DNA of 35,702 nt, taken from the NCBI GenBank assembly GCA_025360845.1, contig JANYBJ010000008.1, positions 1 to 35,702 of the forward strand, written 5' to 3'. Positions within the stretch are counted from its first letter, which is position 1; each line of letters begins with the position of its first letter. Source of the stretch: a bacterium (GTDB taxonomy: Bacteria > Verrucomicrobiota > Kiritimatiellia > RFP12 > UBA1067). Positions 16,772 to 25,335 of the stretch are shown here, one piece after another. The notes beneath the pieces are model-generated. The model was not told the origin of the DNA. It ran no database searches and worked only from the letters and a program-made list of their open reading frames with translations. Made by a program: the position numbers and the translations under genes.

Positions 16772-18714
16772 GCTTCACCAGCCTCCTCCGCTTGATGGCG
16801 GGGATCGACAAGGATCACTTCTTCACACGCCCAAACCGAAACCTTGACGCCCAACTCTTTCATCCTCTTGACCACCTGTGCCTGCCTCTCCGGCGGCAAC
16901 AGGCTGGTGATGACCAGTCCGTTGATCTGATGGGTAACAACCCATTCACCGATGTCTTGGAACCCTCCGAGCACCTCGTGCCCGGCGATGGTCCGCCCCC
17001 GGAGATGCAGATCGTCGTCAATGATCCCGACGATCACGCGATCATTCTGACCCGACCGTTCGGCCAACTCTCGCAAATAACTGCGGAAACGCAGCCCGCC
17101 GCCGTACGCGAGGATTTTCATTGTCTCCGGCTTCTCAAGCAGGATCCGCCTCTCTACGATCTGCATGACTACCCGGACACAGTCGCACCACAACCGGACA
17201 CCCGCGATCGGCAGAACCGACATCGAGCCGAAAAGCACAGCAAAACGGATCGTGTGCGCTTCATTCTCGTTCAACAGCAGAGACAGCCCAAGCCCAGTCG
17301 CCGCACCCGCGAGGTTACCCACCACAAGCACCGCGAAGTCACGCACCTGGGCGCGAGACCAGACCCTCAGATAGGTTTTCGACAGCGCCAGAAAAAGAAA
17401 CACCGGAACGACATACAACGGCAGGTCCGCGAGAACCTCATCACGTCCAATCGGCAGACCGGACAACAACCGCGCAAGCACCCAAACCATACAGAGGATA
17501 ACGACATCGGCCACAATGTAAAGGGGGATCAACAACCCTTGCCGGACAGTCCTCCTGTCCCCCGAAAGCAACCTTCCCGTGTCCCACAGTTCTACCCGCT
17601 CCAGATGCCTCGCCACAACATAAACCGCAACGATGAAAGCGATCAGGAAGAGCCCCGGAGCACGATTTCTGAGCAACGTGCCGCACAGCCCGAGCAGGAC
17701 CAGTACCGCGCTGATCGAGTACAGGACGATGGCCGCCGTGCGTTGATTCAGGGTGTCCCGCAGAATGCGGTGATGCACATGGTCTTTGTCCGGTTGCATC
17801 ACACGCACAACGCGGCTCCCGACAGCCGTCACATTCTGGGGCAACAAAGCCCGTACTGACCGTCGCCAAATCGCCAACAGCGTGTCGAAAAGCGGGATTC
17901 CCATCGCCAACAGCGGCACGCCGAGCGAGGCCACCAGCTCTTTGCGAGAACCGGTCATCAGCGGCAACGTCGCCAAACACAGCCCGAGAAACATGCTGCC
18001 CGTATCACCCAAGAACACCGAGGCCGGATGGAAGTTGTATCTCAAGAACCCCAGGCTGGCGCCCGCGAGCACCAGATACGGCAACGTGTTCGACGACTGC
18101 CCCGTGAACAGCAGCGAGCCCGCCAACCCCACTGAAGCGATCAGCGCGAGCCCGGCCGCCAAACCGTCCATCCCGTCGATCAGGTTAAAGGCGTTGATCG
18201 CGCCGACAATCCAGAGAACCGTCACTACGTAATCGAGCCATGGAGGAAACGCCACCACAATGCCGCCCACATGAACGCCGGAAAAATAAAGGATCGAGGC
18301 GACCACGATCTGCCCAGTCAGTTTGACGAGCGGCTTCATGCCGTATTTGTCGTCGATCAACCCGACGACCACCAACAGCGACGATGCCAACAGGAAACTC
18401 CCTTGCCAGAAATACGAGAACCGCTGACCGAGCGGGCTCCCAAGCGCGAACACCAGAACACCCAGCACCAGATGGAACGCCACGAACACCGACAACCCTC
18501 CGCCCCGGGGAATCGGCAACTTGTGGATACGCCGGGCGTCCGGCTGGTCGACCATGCCGATCTTTCGGGCCAACTCACGGAACAGCGGCGTCAACACGAG
18601 CGAAACCGCGAGCGCCCCCAAGAAAGCCGCCACATACTTCGTGCCATTCGTCCCGGCCCGTAACAAGACACCATTGGAATAACCGATCAATTCTGTTACC
18701 CAGTTAACCGTCAT
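16768..18714 (-). CDS. WecA/MraY-like sugar-1-phosphate transferase fused to a membrane + nucleotide-binding module
   Basis: A 648-residue fusion. Residues 1-345 are a polytopic polyprenyl-phosphate N-acetylhexosamine-1-phosphate transferase: [18 protein letters not shown] (56-73), LIDDKYGM (119-126), [14 protein letters not shown] (175-188), [12 protein letters not shown] (233-244) and the cytoplasmic histidine motif [12 protein letters not shown] (309-320). Residues about 400-500 add further membrane helices, and 530-640 form a Rossmann-like domain ([17 protein letters not shown], then [22 protein letters not shown]) resembling the CoA-binding_3 region at the front of FlaA1/CapD proteins. 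So a WecA enzyme is joined to the N-terminal half of a CapD-like protein without its dehydratase. ATG is 9 bp after the exosortase stop with GAGGGG upstream. It should start a lipid-linked glycan at the inner membrane. Confidence 0.9.
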   Translation of the reverse strand: MTVNWVTELIGYSNGVLLRAGTNGTKYVAAFLGALAVSLVLTPLFRELARKIGMVDQPDARRIHKLPIPRGGGLSVFVAFHLVLGVLVFALGSPLGQRFSYFWQGSFLLASSLLVVVGLIDDKYGMKPLVKLTGQIVVASILYFSGVHVGGIVVAFPPWLDYVVTVLWIVGAINAFNLIDGMDGLAAGLALIASVGLAGSLLFTGQSSNTLPYLVLAGASLGFLRYNFHPASVFLGDTGSMFLGLCLATLPLMTGSRKELVASLGVPLLAMGIPLFDTLLAIWRRSVRALLPQNVTAVGSRVVRVMQPDKDHVHHRILRDTLNQRTAAIVLYSISAVLVLLGLCGTLLRNRAPGLFLIAFIVAVYVVARHLERVELWDTGRLLSGDRRTVRQGLLIPLYIVADVVILCMVWVLARLLSGLPIGRDEVLADLPLYVVPVFLFLALSKTYLRVWSRAQVRDFAVLVVGNLAGAATGLGLSLLLNENEAHTIRFAVLFGSMSVLPIAGVRLWCDCVRVVMQIVERRILLEKPETMKILAYGGGLRFRSYLRELAERSGQNDRVIVGIIDDDLHLRGRTIAGHEVLGGFQDIGEWVVTHQINGLVITSLLPPERQAQVVKRMKELGVKVSVWACEEVILVDPRHQAEEAGEA

Positions 18715-18723
18715 AGAAACCCC

Positions 18724-20400
18724 TCAGCGATCAAAAATAATTTGCGGATAAAGCTCCGACAGGAACGCCTCGAAGCGTCCGATGCTTTCGGGAGACTCCA
18801 GCGGCGAGGAAATGTTCACGGCGACCATCACCCAGCGGTTGATACGGTTGTGGAGGGAACGGTCCCATACGTCCAGCAGGATCCGCTGCGCATGGGAACA
18901 GCTCTCCCGGTCTTTGCTCACAAACCAATAAACCAGATTGATCCTCGAACCGCCGGGATGCTGCGCCGTGATCTTGCGAATCACTTTGGGCTTGCCTTTT
19001 GGAAGATGCAACGGCAACTTCACCGCCTCAAGCATCACATACCCCTGTGCCGGCAAACATAACTCCGCACGATGGATGCTGTTCCGCTGCCGTCCCCCAA
19101 TGACCACGCTCACCGAGTAGCCGAGCCCGTCGGGCGAACGGTAGTTACGCTTCAGGATCACCGTGTCCTTCGGCAAGTCCGTCGCCTCACCCAGAGAAAC
19201 CGTATGGAGTTTACCCCCGCACGATGGGCAAACAAAACCATCGGCCATCCGTTGACCCGCTTCGAGCAACTTATGTTCCTCGGCAGTCTCCGCGCACTGA
19301 TCATTGTGACAGAACCACGGCGCGTCGCTCGTAAAATCGCCCACGGTCTGCGGCAGCGACGAGGTCACAAAGTCTGTCGAGTCAAACGTCGGTGCGGGAA
19401 GTTCGAACTTGAACGCGACCACTCCCATCATCAACAACAGAATCACAAATACCAAAACATAATTGCCGGTTGTTGGCTTTCGTTGTGAAACCTCGCCAAC
19501 ACGGGAAGCCTCCTTTCGCATCCACTTCGGCACCAACGACAAGGGGCCTATCGCGCGGGCGCTTCTCTCGATGAGATTCCCCGCTTGGATCATGAGCAGG
19601 ACGCCCACCAGAAAAACAACATAGCCGGAGTAATCATGATAATAACCGGTTGCCACATCCTGACCGACCCACGTCGCGACCAGGCAGATCGAGAAGATGC
19701 GGAAGATGTTTCCGATCATCGCCAAGGGTATCGAACAGGCGAACAGCGCCCACTTCCGCAAAAGCGTCTTTTGCGTAAAATACGCGTAAGCGGCTGTCAG
19801 AGCCATCATCGCGAACAGCGAGCGGATGCCGCTGCACGGATCTGCCACATCCACATTGAACTCCGCTCCCGGCACACGTGAGAACAACGCCGTGCCGGAT
19901 CGCTCGATGCTCAATCCGAACCCGTTCAAAATACCGGTCGCGAGCGAGGATGCGAGAATCCTCAGGTGTATCGTGAAAAAATCCAAGAAGGACGAAACCG
20001 GGATGGTGAATACAAGAAACCCGGCAGGGAACAGCATCAGCCGCGCGACTCCTTTACCCCAAAGAGCATAGGGCACTGCCCAAATCAAACCGATCAGCGA
20101 AACCTGCTCCAGACGCGCCTGCCCGCCGCGACCGCCAAACCACGCGACGAGCATGAAAAGGAAAACCCACGCGCCCCCTCTCCACGATGGAAGCCCGGCT
20201 GCCGCGCGAAACGCCTTGCGCTGCACCCACAACACATACAGGCTGACGAATGGCACGACCCACCCGTGCGACATATCCTCTATCGGCGCCGCAAACATCA
20301 TCATGGTGTAACTGATCATGTACTGGTAGTTGAACCACCCGAACACAACCAACAGCGCCACCACAATCCAGCGCGTCCAGTCTAACCTCTTCTCGCCCAT
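18724..20400 (-). CDS. Exosortase fused to EpsI-type domain
   Basis: A 558-residue protein. The N-terminal eight-helix region (1-285) is an exosortase, the membrane protease/transpeptidase thought to process PEP-CTERM-like surface proteins. The catalytic triad is visible: C189 (VADPCSGIRSLF), R234 (IGNIFRIF) and H255 (YYHDYSGYVVF). After a further membrane helix (313-330) comes an EpsI/DUF3485 domain (about 340-558), with RNSIHRAELCLPAQGY and LVYWFVSKDRE motifs. It contains an extra Cys set, C364/C369 and C391/C394 (CPSCGG), that looks like a zinc-ribbon insertion. Exosortase genes commonly sit in EPS operons, as here. No PEP-CTERM-type substrate is encoded in this window. GAAGGAAGAGG precedes the ATG. 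Confidence 0.93.
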   Translation of the reverse strand: MGEKRLDWTRWIVVALLVVFGWFNYQYMISYTMMMFAAPIEDMSHGWVVPFVSLYVLWVQRKAFRAAAGLPSWRGGAWVFLFMLVAWFGGRGGQARLEQVSLIGLIWAVPYALWGKGVARLMLFPAGFLVFTIPVSSFLDFFTIHLRILASSLATGILNGFGLSIERSGTALFSRVPGAEFNVDVADPCSGIRSLFAMMALTAAYAYFTQKTLLRKWALFACSIPLAMIGNIFRIFSICLVATWVGQDVATGYYHDYSGYVVFLVGVLLMIQAGNLIERSARAIGPLSLVPKWMRKEASRVGEVSQRKPTTGNYVLVFVILLLMMGVVAFKFELPAPTFDSTDFVTSSLPQTVGDFTSDAPWFCHNDQCAETAEEHKLLEAGQRMADGFVCPSCGGKLHTVSLGEATDLPKDTVILKRNYRSPDGLGYSVSVVIGGRQRNSIHRAELCLPAQGYVMLEAVKLPLHLPKGKPKVIRKITAQHPGGSRINLVYWFVSKDRESCSHAQRILLDVWDRSLHNRINRWVMVAVNISSPLESPESIGRFEAFLSELYPQIIFDR

Positions 20401-20415
20401 ACCTCTTCCTTCAAA

Positions 20416-22293
20416 TTAACCCGCTGCCGGCAGACACTCTTTCGGCTTCAACCGCCTGATCGCCTCTCTCGCCTCCTCAACCTCCAGCCTCCGCTTGCAG
20501 AGCGCCTCGCACTCCGCAAGCATGCCGACCACCCCGCAAGCCTCAACCTCGCGGATCTTGCTGATGTAAATCCGGGCATGTCCGGTCTTGTACGCCGACC
20601 GCTCGCTGACGTCCAGCTCCTCAAACAGCTTCTCTCCCGGACGAATGCCCGTGAACACGATCGCTATGTCCTCATACGGGCGCAGCCCGGAAAGCGCGAT
20701 CATCTCCTCAGCCAGCTCCACGATCCGCACCGGCTCCCCCATGTCCAACACAAAAATCTCACCGCCCTGCGCCAGCGCCGCCGCCTGCAACACCAGCGAC
20801 ACCGCCTCGGAAATCGTCATGAAATAGCGCGTCATCTCCGGATGCGTCACCGTCACCGCCTCGCCTTTCCTGATCTGCTCCCGGAACAGCGGGACCACCG
20901 ATCCCGAAGAGTCGAGCACATTGCCGAAACGAACCGCGGAAAACCGTGTCTTATTACACCGGTTCATATCCTGTAATGCGATCTCGGCCAACCGTTTCGA
21001 AATTCCCATTGCGGAAACCGGCTTCACGGCTTTGTCCGTCGAGATGAAAACGAACCGTTCCACACCGTGTTCAACCGACAACTCACCCAGCGCCCGGGTC
21101 GCCAACACATTGTTCTTCAGCGCCTCGACCGGATTCAGCTCCATCATCGGCACATGTTTATGCGCCGCCGCATGAACCACGATGTGCGGCTTGTATTGCC
21201 CAAAAATCTCTGCCATCCTGTGCCGCTCGCCCATATCGGCCAATAGCGCCACCACAGGCGTCTCAAGTCCCAGTTTGCGGATCTCACGCTCGATCTCATA
21301 AAGCGCGTTCTCGGAGCGTTCCACCAACACCAACAGCTCGGGTCCCGTGCGCAGGATCTGACGCACCAACTCGCTGCCGATCGTCCCGCCCGCACCGGTC
21401 ACCAACACCCGTTTCTGCCCGAGCAACTCGACCACCGCGCGCCCATCCAGCGTCGTCTCCTCGCGTCCCAACAAATCCGCGACATCGACATCCCTGATCT
21501 TCGAGGCCGTCAGACTCCCGTCGATCAATTCGTAATAGCCGGGAACAATCCGCGCCGGAACACGCGCCTGCTCACAGAGCCGCACCACGCGACGGATCAC
21601 ATCGCGCGACACACTCGCCATCGTCACGATCACCTCTTCAACCGCGAGCTTGCGAACCACCCCGGGCAGAGCATCAATCCGACCCAACACCGTGTACCCC
21701 TGAATCTTCGCGTTCTGTTTCGCCGGATCGTCATCCAGGTAACCGACCACCACCAGCCGCTTCGAATTCTGCCGCCGCAACTCACGGGCCACCAGATTGC
21801 CAGCCGACCCCGCACCCACCAGCAAAACGTGCCGCACCTTGCCGCACTTGGCCGCATCCCACGCGAACGCCCCGTCTACCAAAAGCCGCCACAACATACG
21901 CACGCCCAGCAGACCACCAAAAACCAGAATGCTGTTGAAGAAGGTGATGCTGAACGGCGGGCGGAAACCATGATACTCAGGAAGCAGCGCTCGCAACAGC
22001 ACCAACAACACCGTCGACGTGCCGATCGCCCCGAGAAAGCGCGGCACATCGCCCACGCTCACATATCTCCACACCAGCTTGTAGCAGCCGAACAACGTCA
22101 GCGCCACACCCTGCACCACAAACACGGTAACGAAAGAATAGGCGACCCGTTCCCAGCCCCACCACGGCGCATGAAAATCAAAGCGCAACAGGAAGGCCGT
22201 GAAATAAGCGGCTGCCATCACGACCGTGTCGACCCACACGCAACCGAATTGACCCATCCGGAAGGACAGATACTCTTTACAATTCACTTTCAT
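20416..22293 (-). CDS. FlaA1/CapD/PglF-like membrane nucleotide-sugar 4,6-dehydratase
   Basis: A 625-residue protein with four N-terminal membrane helices (about 18-135), a first nucleotide-binding domain (HVLLVGAGSAGNLVAR, 155-170) and a C-terminal SDR dehydratase domain (RVLVTGAGGTIGSE, 295-308). The catalytic region is ISTDKAVKPVSAMGISKRLAE, where Met429 takes the place of the usual Tyr and K433 is kept; this Met-x3-Lys form is normal for membrane UDP-GlcNAc 4,6-dehydratases such as PglF and WbpM. It would form UDP-4-keto-6-deoxy-GlcNAc. The aminotransferase gene immediately upstream in the operon (43 bp gap) would use the product. Confidence 0.93.
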   Translation of the reverse strand: MKVNCKEYLSFRMGQFGCVWVDTVVMAAAYFTAFLLRFDFHAPWWGWERVAYSFVTVFVVQGVALTLFGCYKLVWRYVSVGDVPRFLGAIGTSTVLLVLLRALLPEYHGFRPPFSITFFNSILVFGGLLGVRMLWRLLVDGAFAWDAAKCGKVRHVLLVGAGSAGNLVARELRRQNSKRLVVVGYLDDDPAKQNAKIQGYTVLGRIDALPGVVRKLAVEEVIVTMASVSRDVIRRVVRLCEQARVPARIVPGYYELIDGSLTASKIRDVDVADLLGREETTLDGRAVVELLGQKRVLVTGAGGTIGSELVRQILRTGPELLVLVERSENALYEIEREIRKLGLETPVVALLADMGERHRMAEIFGQYKPHIVVHAAAHKHVPMMELNPVEALKNNVLATRALGELSVEHGVERFVFISTDKAVKPVSAMGISKRLAEIALQDMNRCNKTRFSAVRFGNVLDSSGSVVPLFREQIRKGEAVTVTHPEMTRYFMTISEAVSLVLQAAALAQGGEIFVLDMGEPVRIVELAEEMIALSGLRPYEDIAIVFTGIRPGEKLFEELDVSERSAYKTGHARIYISKIREVEACGVVGMLAECEALCKRRLEVEEAREAIRRLKPKECLPAAG

Positions 22294-22336
22294 CTCTTGG
22301 GGATATTAAACCACATTCGGAACCGATTTTACAGCC

Positions 22337-23644
22337 CTACCTCAGCATGCGTGTAACAATCACGCAAACCCTTTCCACCTCAGCCGCAGTCACCCCTGCA
22401 CCGGATGGCAAACACAACCCGTTCGCGAACAAATGTGTACTGCACTCGCCGCCATACACTTTCGCGGCGCGAAAGACCGGTTGCAGGTGCATCGGCTTCC
22501 ATACCGGACGCGACTCGATGTTCTCCGCCTCCAAAGCAGCCATGACCCGCAAAACCAAGGATGAAGGATGAAGGATGAAGGATGAATCTCCACCCGCAAA
22601 CACGCTTTCCTTTTCAGCCTTTAGCCTTCCACCTTTATCCTTATCTCCCAACTCCACCACCGTCAGCCACCGCGTACACCGTCCATAGGCCGCCGCCGGC
22701 ATGAAGCCCGCCCGCTCACCCAACTTCTCCCGATACCATTCGAAAATCTGCCGTTTCTTCTGGATAATCGGCTCCAGACACGACAACTGCCCCACGCCGA
22801 TCGCTGCCACAATATTGCTCATGCGGTAGTTGTACCCCAGCTCCTCGTGCTCATACCACACCACCGGTTCACGCGACTGCTGCGACCGGTTCCTCACCCG
22901 CGCGATCACCCCTTCATCTCGCGACGCCACCATCCCCCCTCCCGATGTCGTGATGATCTTGTTCCCGTTGAACGAATACACGGCCGCCCAGCCGGCAGCA
23001 CCCGCGCTTCGGGAGCACGGAAGTGCATTCGTGCGTGAGTGCATGAGTTCATTAGACCTCTGACCTCCGACCTCTGATATCAGGTCTTCAACTAACGCAC
23101 TCTCGCAATCATGCACTAACGCACTTCCTCCCAAATACCTCGCCCCCAACGCCTCGGCCGCATCGATAATCAACGGCACGCCGTACTTATCACACGCAGC
23201 CTCGATCCGCTCGTAATCACAACACTGGCCATACAAATCAGCGGCGACCACGACCTTTGGTAAACGCCTCACATGCGCCGCGTCCTCCAACGCATCTTCG
23301 AGCAAATCCGGATCCATCGTCCATGTCGCGGCATCGCAGTCGATGAACACCGGCACCGCGCCGCGATGCACTGCCGGGGCAATCGAAGCCACGAACGTCA
23401 GATCAGAACAGAACACCACATCGCCTATCCCGATTTTTAACTCATGAAACAGGAGGTCCAATGCCGCAGTACCGCTCGACAGCGCACACGCATACGGCAG
23501 CCCGACCGCCTGGATAAACTCGCGCTCAAACCGATCCACCATCGGTCCGCACGGAGCGATGTAGTTCGATCTGAACGCCTCTTCAATCAATGGCAACTCG
23601 TTACCGCTCATCCACGGCGGCGACAAAAAAATCCGTTTTTGCAT
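22337..23644 (-). CDS. DegT/DnrJ/EryC1 sugar aminotransferase (PglE-like) with two repeat-derived insertions
   Basis: PLP aminotransferase acting on 4-keto nucleotide sugars; the context suggests UDP-4-amino-4,6-dideoxy-GlcNAc synthesis. Family landmarks: LSSGTAALDLLF (56-66), FIDCDAATWTMD, LIIDAAEALGARY with D161, and the Schiff-base lysine K229 in SFNGNKIITTSGGGM. LEAENIESRPVWKPMH near 371-386 is typical. At 435 residues it exceeds the usual 380-390. The excess lies in two places made of short tandem repeats: residues about 174-217 (SALVHDCESALV, ISEVGGQRS) and about 334-366 (DKGGRLKAEKES, SSFILHPSSL). Both sit between conserved motifs and keep the frame. AAAGGA precedes the ATG. Confidence 0.93.
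   Translation of the reverse strand: MQKRIFLSPPWMSGNELPLIEEAFRSNYIAPCGPMVDRFEREFIQAVGLPYACALSSGTAALDLLFHELKIGIGDVVFCSDLTFVASIAPAVHRGAVPVFIDCDAATWTMDPDLLEDALEDAAHVRRLPKVVVAADLYGQCCDYERIEAACDKYGVPLIIDAAEALGARYLGGSALVHDCESALVEDLISEVGGQRSNELMHSRTNALPCSRSAGAAGWAAVYSFNGNKIITTSGGGMVASRDEGVIARVRNRSQQSREPVVWYEHEELGYNYRMSNIVAAIGVGQLSCLEPIIQKKRQIFEWYREKLGERAGFMPAAAYGRCTRWLTVVELGDKDKGGRLKAEKESVFAGGDSSFILHPSSLVLRVMAALEAENIESRPVWKPMHLQPVFRAAKVYGGECSTHLFANGLCLPSGAGVTAAEVERVCVIVTRMLR
22553..22650 (-). repeat. In-frame 7-bp repeats (GGATGAA and TTTAGCC families) in the aminotransferase
   Basis: Plus strand shows four GGATGAA units at about 22558-22585 and diverged TTCAGCC/TTTAGCC/TTTATCC units at 22613-22645. 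They replace a loop near residues 334-366. GGATGAA recurs at 30788-30815 and 34587-34612. Confidence 0.85.
23000..23128 (-). repeat. In-frame 8-bp (TAACGCAC) and 7-bp (TGACCTC) repeats in the aminotransferase
   Basis: Units with the core GTGCAT/GTGCGTGA occur at 23021-23045, TGACCTC units at 23055-23078 and TAACGCAC-type units at 23091-23125. They encode residues about 174-217, between the DAAEALG motif and the PLP lysine, and contain no stop. Confidence 0.85.
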
Positions 23645-23660
23645 GGCTCAATCCTTTCGT

Positions 23661-23690
23661 AACAGGGCAGGCACAGGGACCTGCCCCTAC
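23661..23690. repeat. Palindromic intergenic element
   Basis: GGGCAGG (23665-23671) and CCTGCCC (23680-23686) form a 7-bp stem around an 8-nt loop, continued by CTAC. The CTA (23687-23689) supplies the TAG stop of the membrane protein gene at 23687-25321. It resembles widespread REP-like palindromes; copy number cannot be judged here. Confidence 0.6.
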
Positions 23691-25321
23691 AGGTCCGGGC
23701 GCTCTTTTGCCGATTGCCGGTCGCCGATTGCCCTAAACACCACGCCCTGTTTCTCAAACCCCGCAGCTTCCTCCAATACGGCCTGCGGCGCATACCCGAT
23801 GACTGGAGAAACCACATACACCCTCAACTGTCCTTTCTGCACCAACGCCCGCAACTCCCCGTCCGATTCCCCAGACCAGGGTGTGATCAGCCGCCACTCT
23901 TTCGAGAGCACTCCTGCCTCTCGTGCTGCCAACAACGGTCCCGTCACCGTTGCGTCTGCCAGCAACACGTCGCCTGCCCGAAGTGTCCGCCCGATCTCAC
24001 CCACAAATTTAGACGCCGACGTTTCCGCCTGTTTCCACGGCTTCAACCAGTACCCCAACTCATCCCGAAACGGCAGCATCCGACTCCGAGATACCGTCAA
24101 TCCCGTCCGGTGCGTCACCTCGCACAGCAGCCACGGCCCGGCAACCGCACACGCCACCCCGACCGCAAGCATCCCAACTAATGCGGGGTTCGCCCGCAAC
24201 CCAATGTCATCTCCAAATTCACGCACTTTAGAACTCTCGCACTTTAGAACTTCTCCTCTCCCCGCTAACGCACTAACGCAATCCCGCACTAACGCACTTC
24301 TCCCTGCTCCCAGTCCAACCCACACCGCCAACAACCCCAGCGTCGGCAACACAAACGTGGCTTGATCCGGCACAAAGTAGCGGACCCAGAACAGGCCATG
24401 TAGAAGCGTCAGTGCCAACAGCCAATTTCTGACAATGCCATTCCCGTTCGCTTCGCGCAGAAGAAGCCCTCGTCCCGCAAACACCCAACAGGGATTCACA
24501 AAACTGACACTGGCCAATATCATATTCGCAGCCCAGCTTTTGAACTGAAAACCGCCGATCCCCAACACTTGCAACTCGTATCCGTCACCGAAAAGCACGC
24601 TCTTCAGGACCTGCATCGGACTGCCTGTCTCGGTCAAAAGCCGTATCGCCTGCCATACGACCATGCCACTGCCGAGCAACCAAAATACGGCACACCCGCA
24701 CACCGCCGCCCATATGCGTTTTTCCTTTTGCTTCAGCGCGGATAACAACAGAAAAGCATAAACCGGCAGACCTAGCAACGCCGCGTTGTGAACGCCAAAG
24801 TGCAGGCCGTTCACCCCGAAAAGCGCGACCAGCCATCGGTTATCCCGATTCTCCGAGTACCGGATCAGACACAGAACCTCTGCCATCAGAAAGGCCAGGG
24901 ACCATGTGTACACCTCCGCAATCGTCCCCAGCCACCACGTCATCTGGGCGAAACCCAGCACGCTGACAGCCAGTGCCGCAGCCCACACCGACCGCGTCAA
25001 CCGCATCACGTTATTCGCCAGCAGCGCCAACGCCAACGCCAAACCTAAACCGCTGAACAGGTTGACCGCAGAGAAGCACGCCGCCTTCGGGAACAGTGCG
25101 GAAAAACCCTGAGCCATTAAGATGTATAATGGATGGGCCCGCGCAATCCCCGAATTCCATAGATAGTCACCAGTCAAAATTCGATACTGATATTCACCGC
25201 TGTCCTGCCAACTCACGCCGCGCTGTGCCGTGGCCGCATAGAGCACAAAAAAACAAAAGAACACCGCCGCATATAACAGCCGGTGTCCCTTTTTTGTATT
25301 CACTGGTTCAATCCACATCAT
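23687..25321 (-). CDS. DUF2723-type polytopic membrane protein (putative GT-C glycosyltransferase)
   Basis: A 544-residue protein with about ten membrane helices. The first extracytoplasmic loop has SWQDSGEYQYR (D40, E43) and RAHPLYILMAQGFSALFP, the signature of DUF2723 proteins related to protein O-mannosyltransferase-like GT-C enzymes. Donor is probably a lipid-linked sugar. Residues about 339-369 (RSALVRDCVSALAGRGEVLK...SSKVREF) are repeat-derived and lie between membrane segments. The C-terminus (AIGDRQSAKERPDL) is also built from 7-bp repeats and ends in a palindromic element. GGTGAGAG precedes the ATG, 14 bp after the preceding gene. Confidence 0.82.
   Translation of the reverse strand: MMWIEPVNTKKGHRLLYAAVFFCFFVLYAATAQRGVSWQDSGEYQYRILTGDYLWNSGIARAHPLYILMAQGFSALFPKAACFSAVNLFSGLGLALALALLANNVMRLTRSVWAAALAVSVLGFAQMTWWLGTIAEVYTWSLAFLMAEVLCLIRYSENRDNRWLVALFGVNGLHFGVHNAALLGLPVYAFLLLSALKQKEKRIWAAVCGCAVFWLLGSGMVVWQAIRLLTETGSPMQVLKSVLFGDGYELQVLGIGGFQFKSWAANMILASVSFVNPCWVFAGRGLLLREANGNGIVRNWLLALTLLHGLFWVRYFVPDQATFVLPTLGLLAVWVGLGAGRSALVRDCVSALAGRGEVLKCESSKVREFGDDIGLRANPALVGMLAVGVACAVAGPWLLCEVTHRTGLTVSRSRMLPFRDELGYWLKPWKQAETSASKFVGEIGRTLRAGDVLLADATVTGPLLAAREAGVLSKEWRLITPWSGESDGELRALVQKGQLRVYVVSPVIGYAPQAVLEEAAGFEKQGVVFRAIGDRQSAKERPDL
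23698..23735 (-). repeat. 7-bp repeats (CGATTGCC type) forming the C-terminus of the DUF2723 protein
   Basis: Plus strand CCGATTGCCGGTCGCCGATTG shows diverged TTGCCGA units. On the coding strand they give AIGDRQSA. Same family as 27018-27036, 28562-28716 and 32594-32624. Confidence 0.75.
24215..24303 (-). repeat. In-frame 8-bp repeats (TTTAGAAC and TAACGCAC families) in the DUF2723 gene
   Basis: TTTAGAAC-type units lie at about 24228-24252 and TAACGCAC-type units at 24265-24299. An 8-bp unit gives an 8-residue peptide repeat: SALVRDCV / SALAGRG and EVLKCESSKVREF. They form an added loop of about 30 residues. Confidence 0.88.
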
Positions 25322-25335
25322 TTACTCTCACCGCC

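Noticed and set aside
16792..17859. Plus-strand open frame opposite the WecA fusion
   Set aside because: Low-complexity Asp/His/Arg/Gln composition without motifs; antisense to a clearly conserved enzyme.
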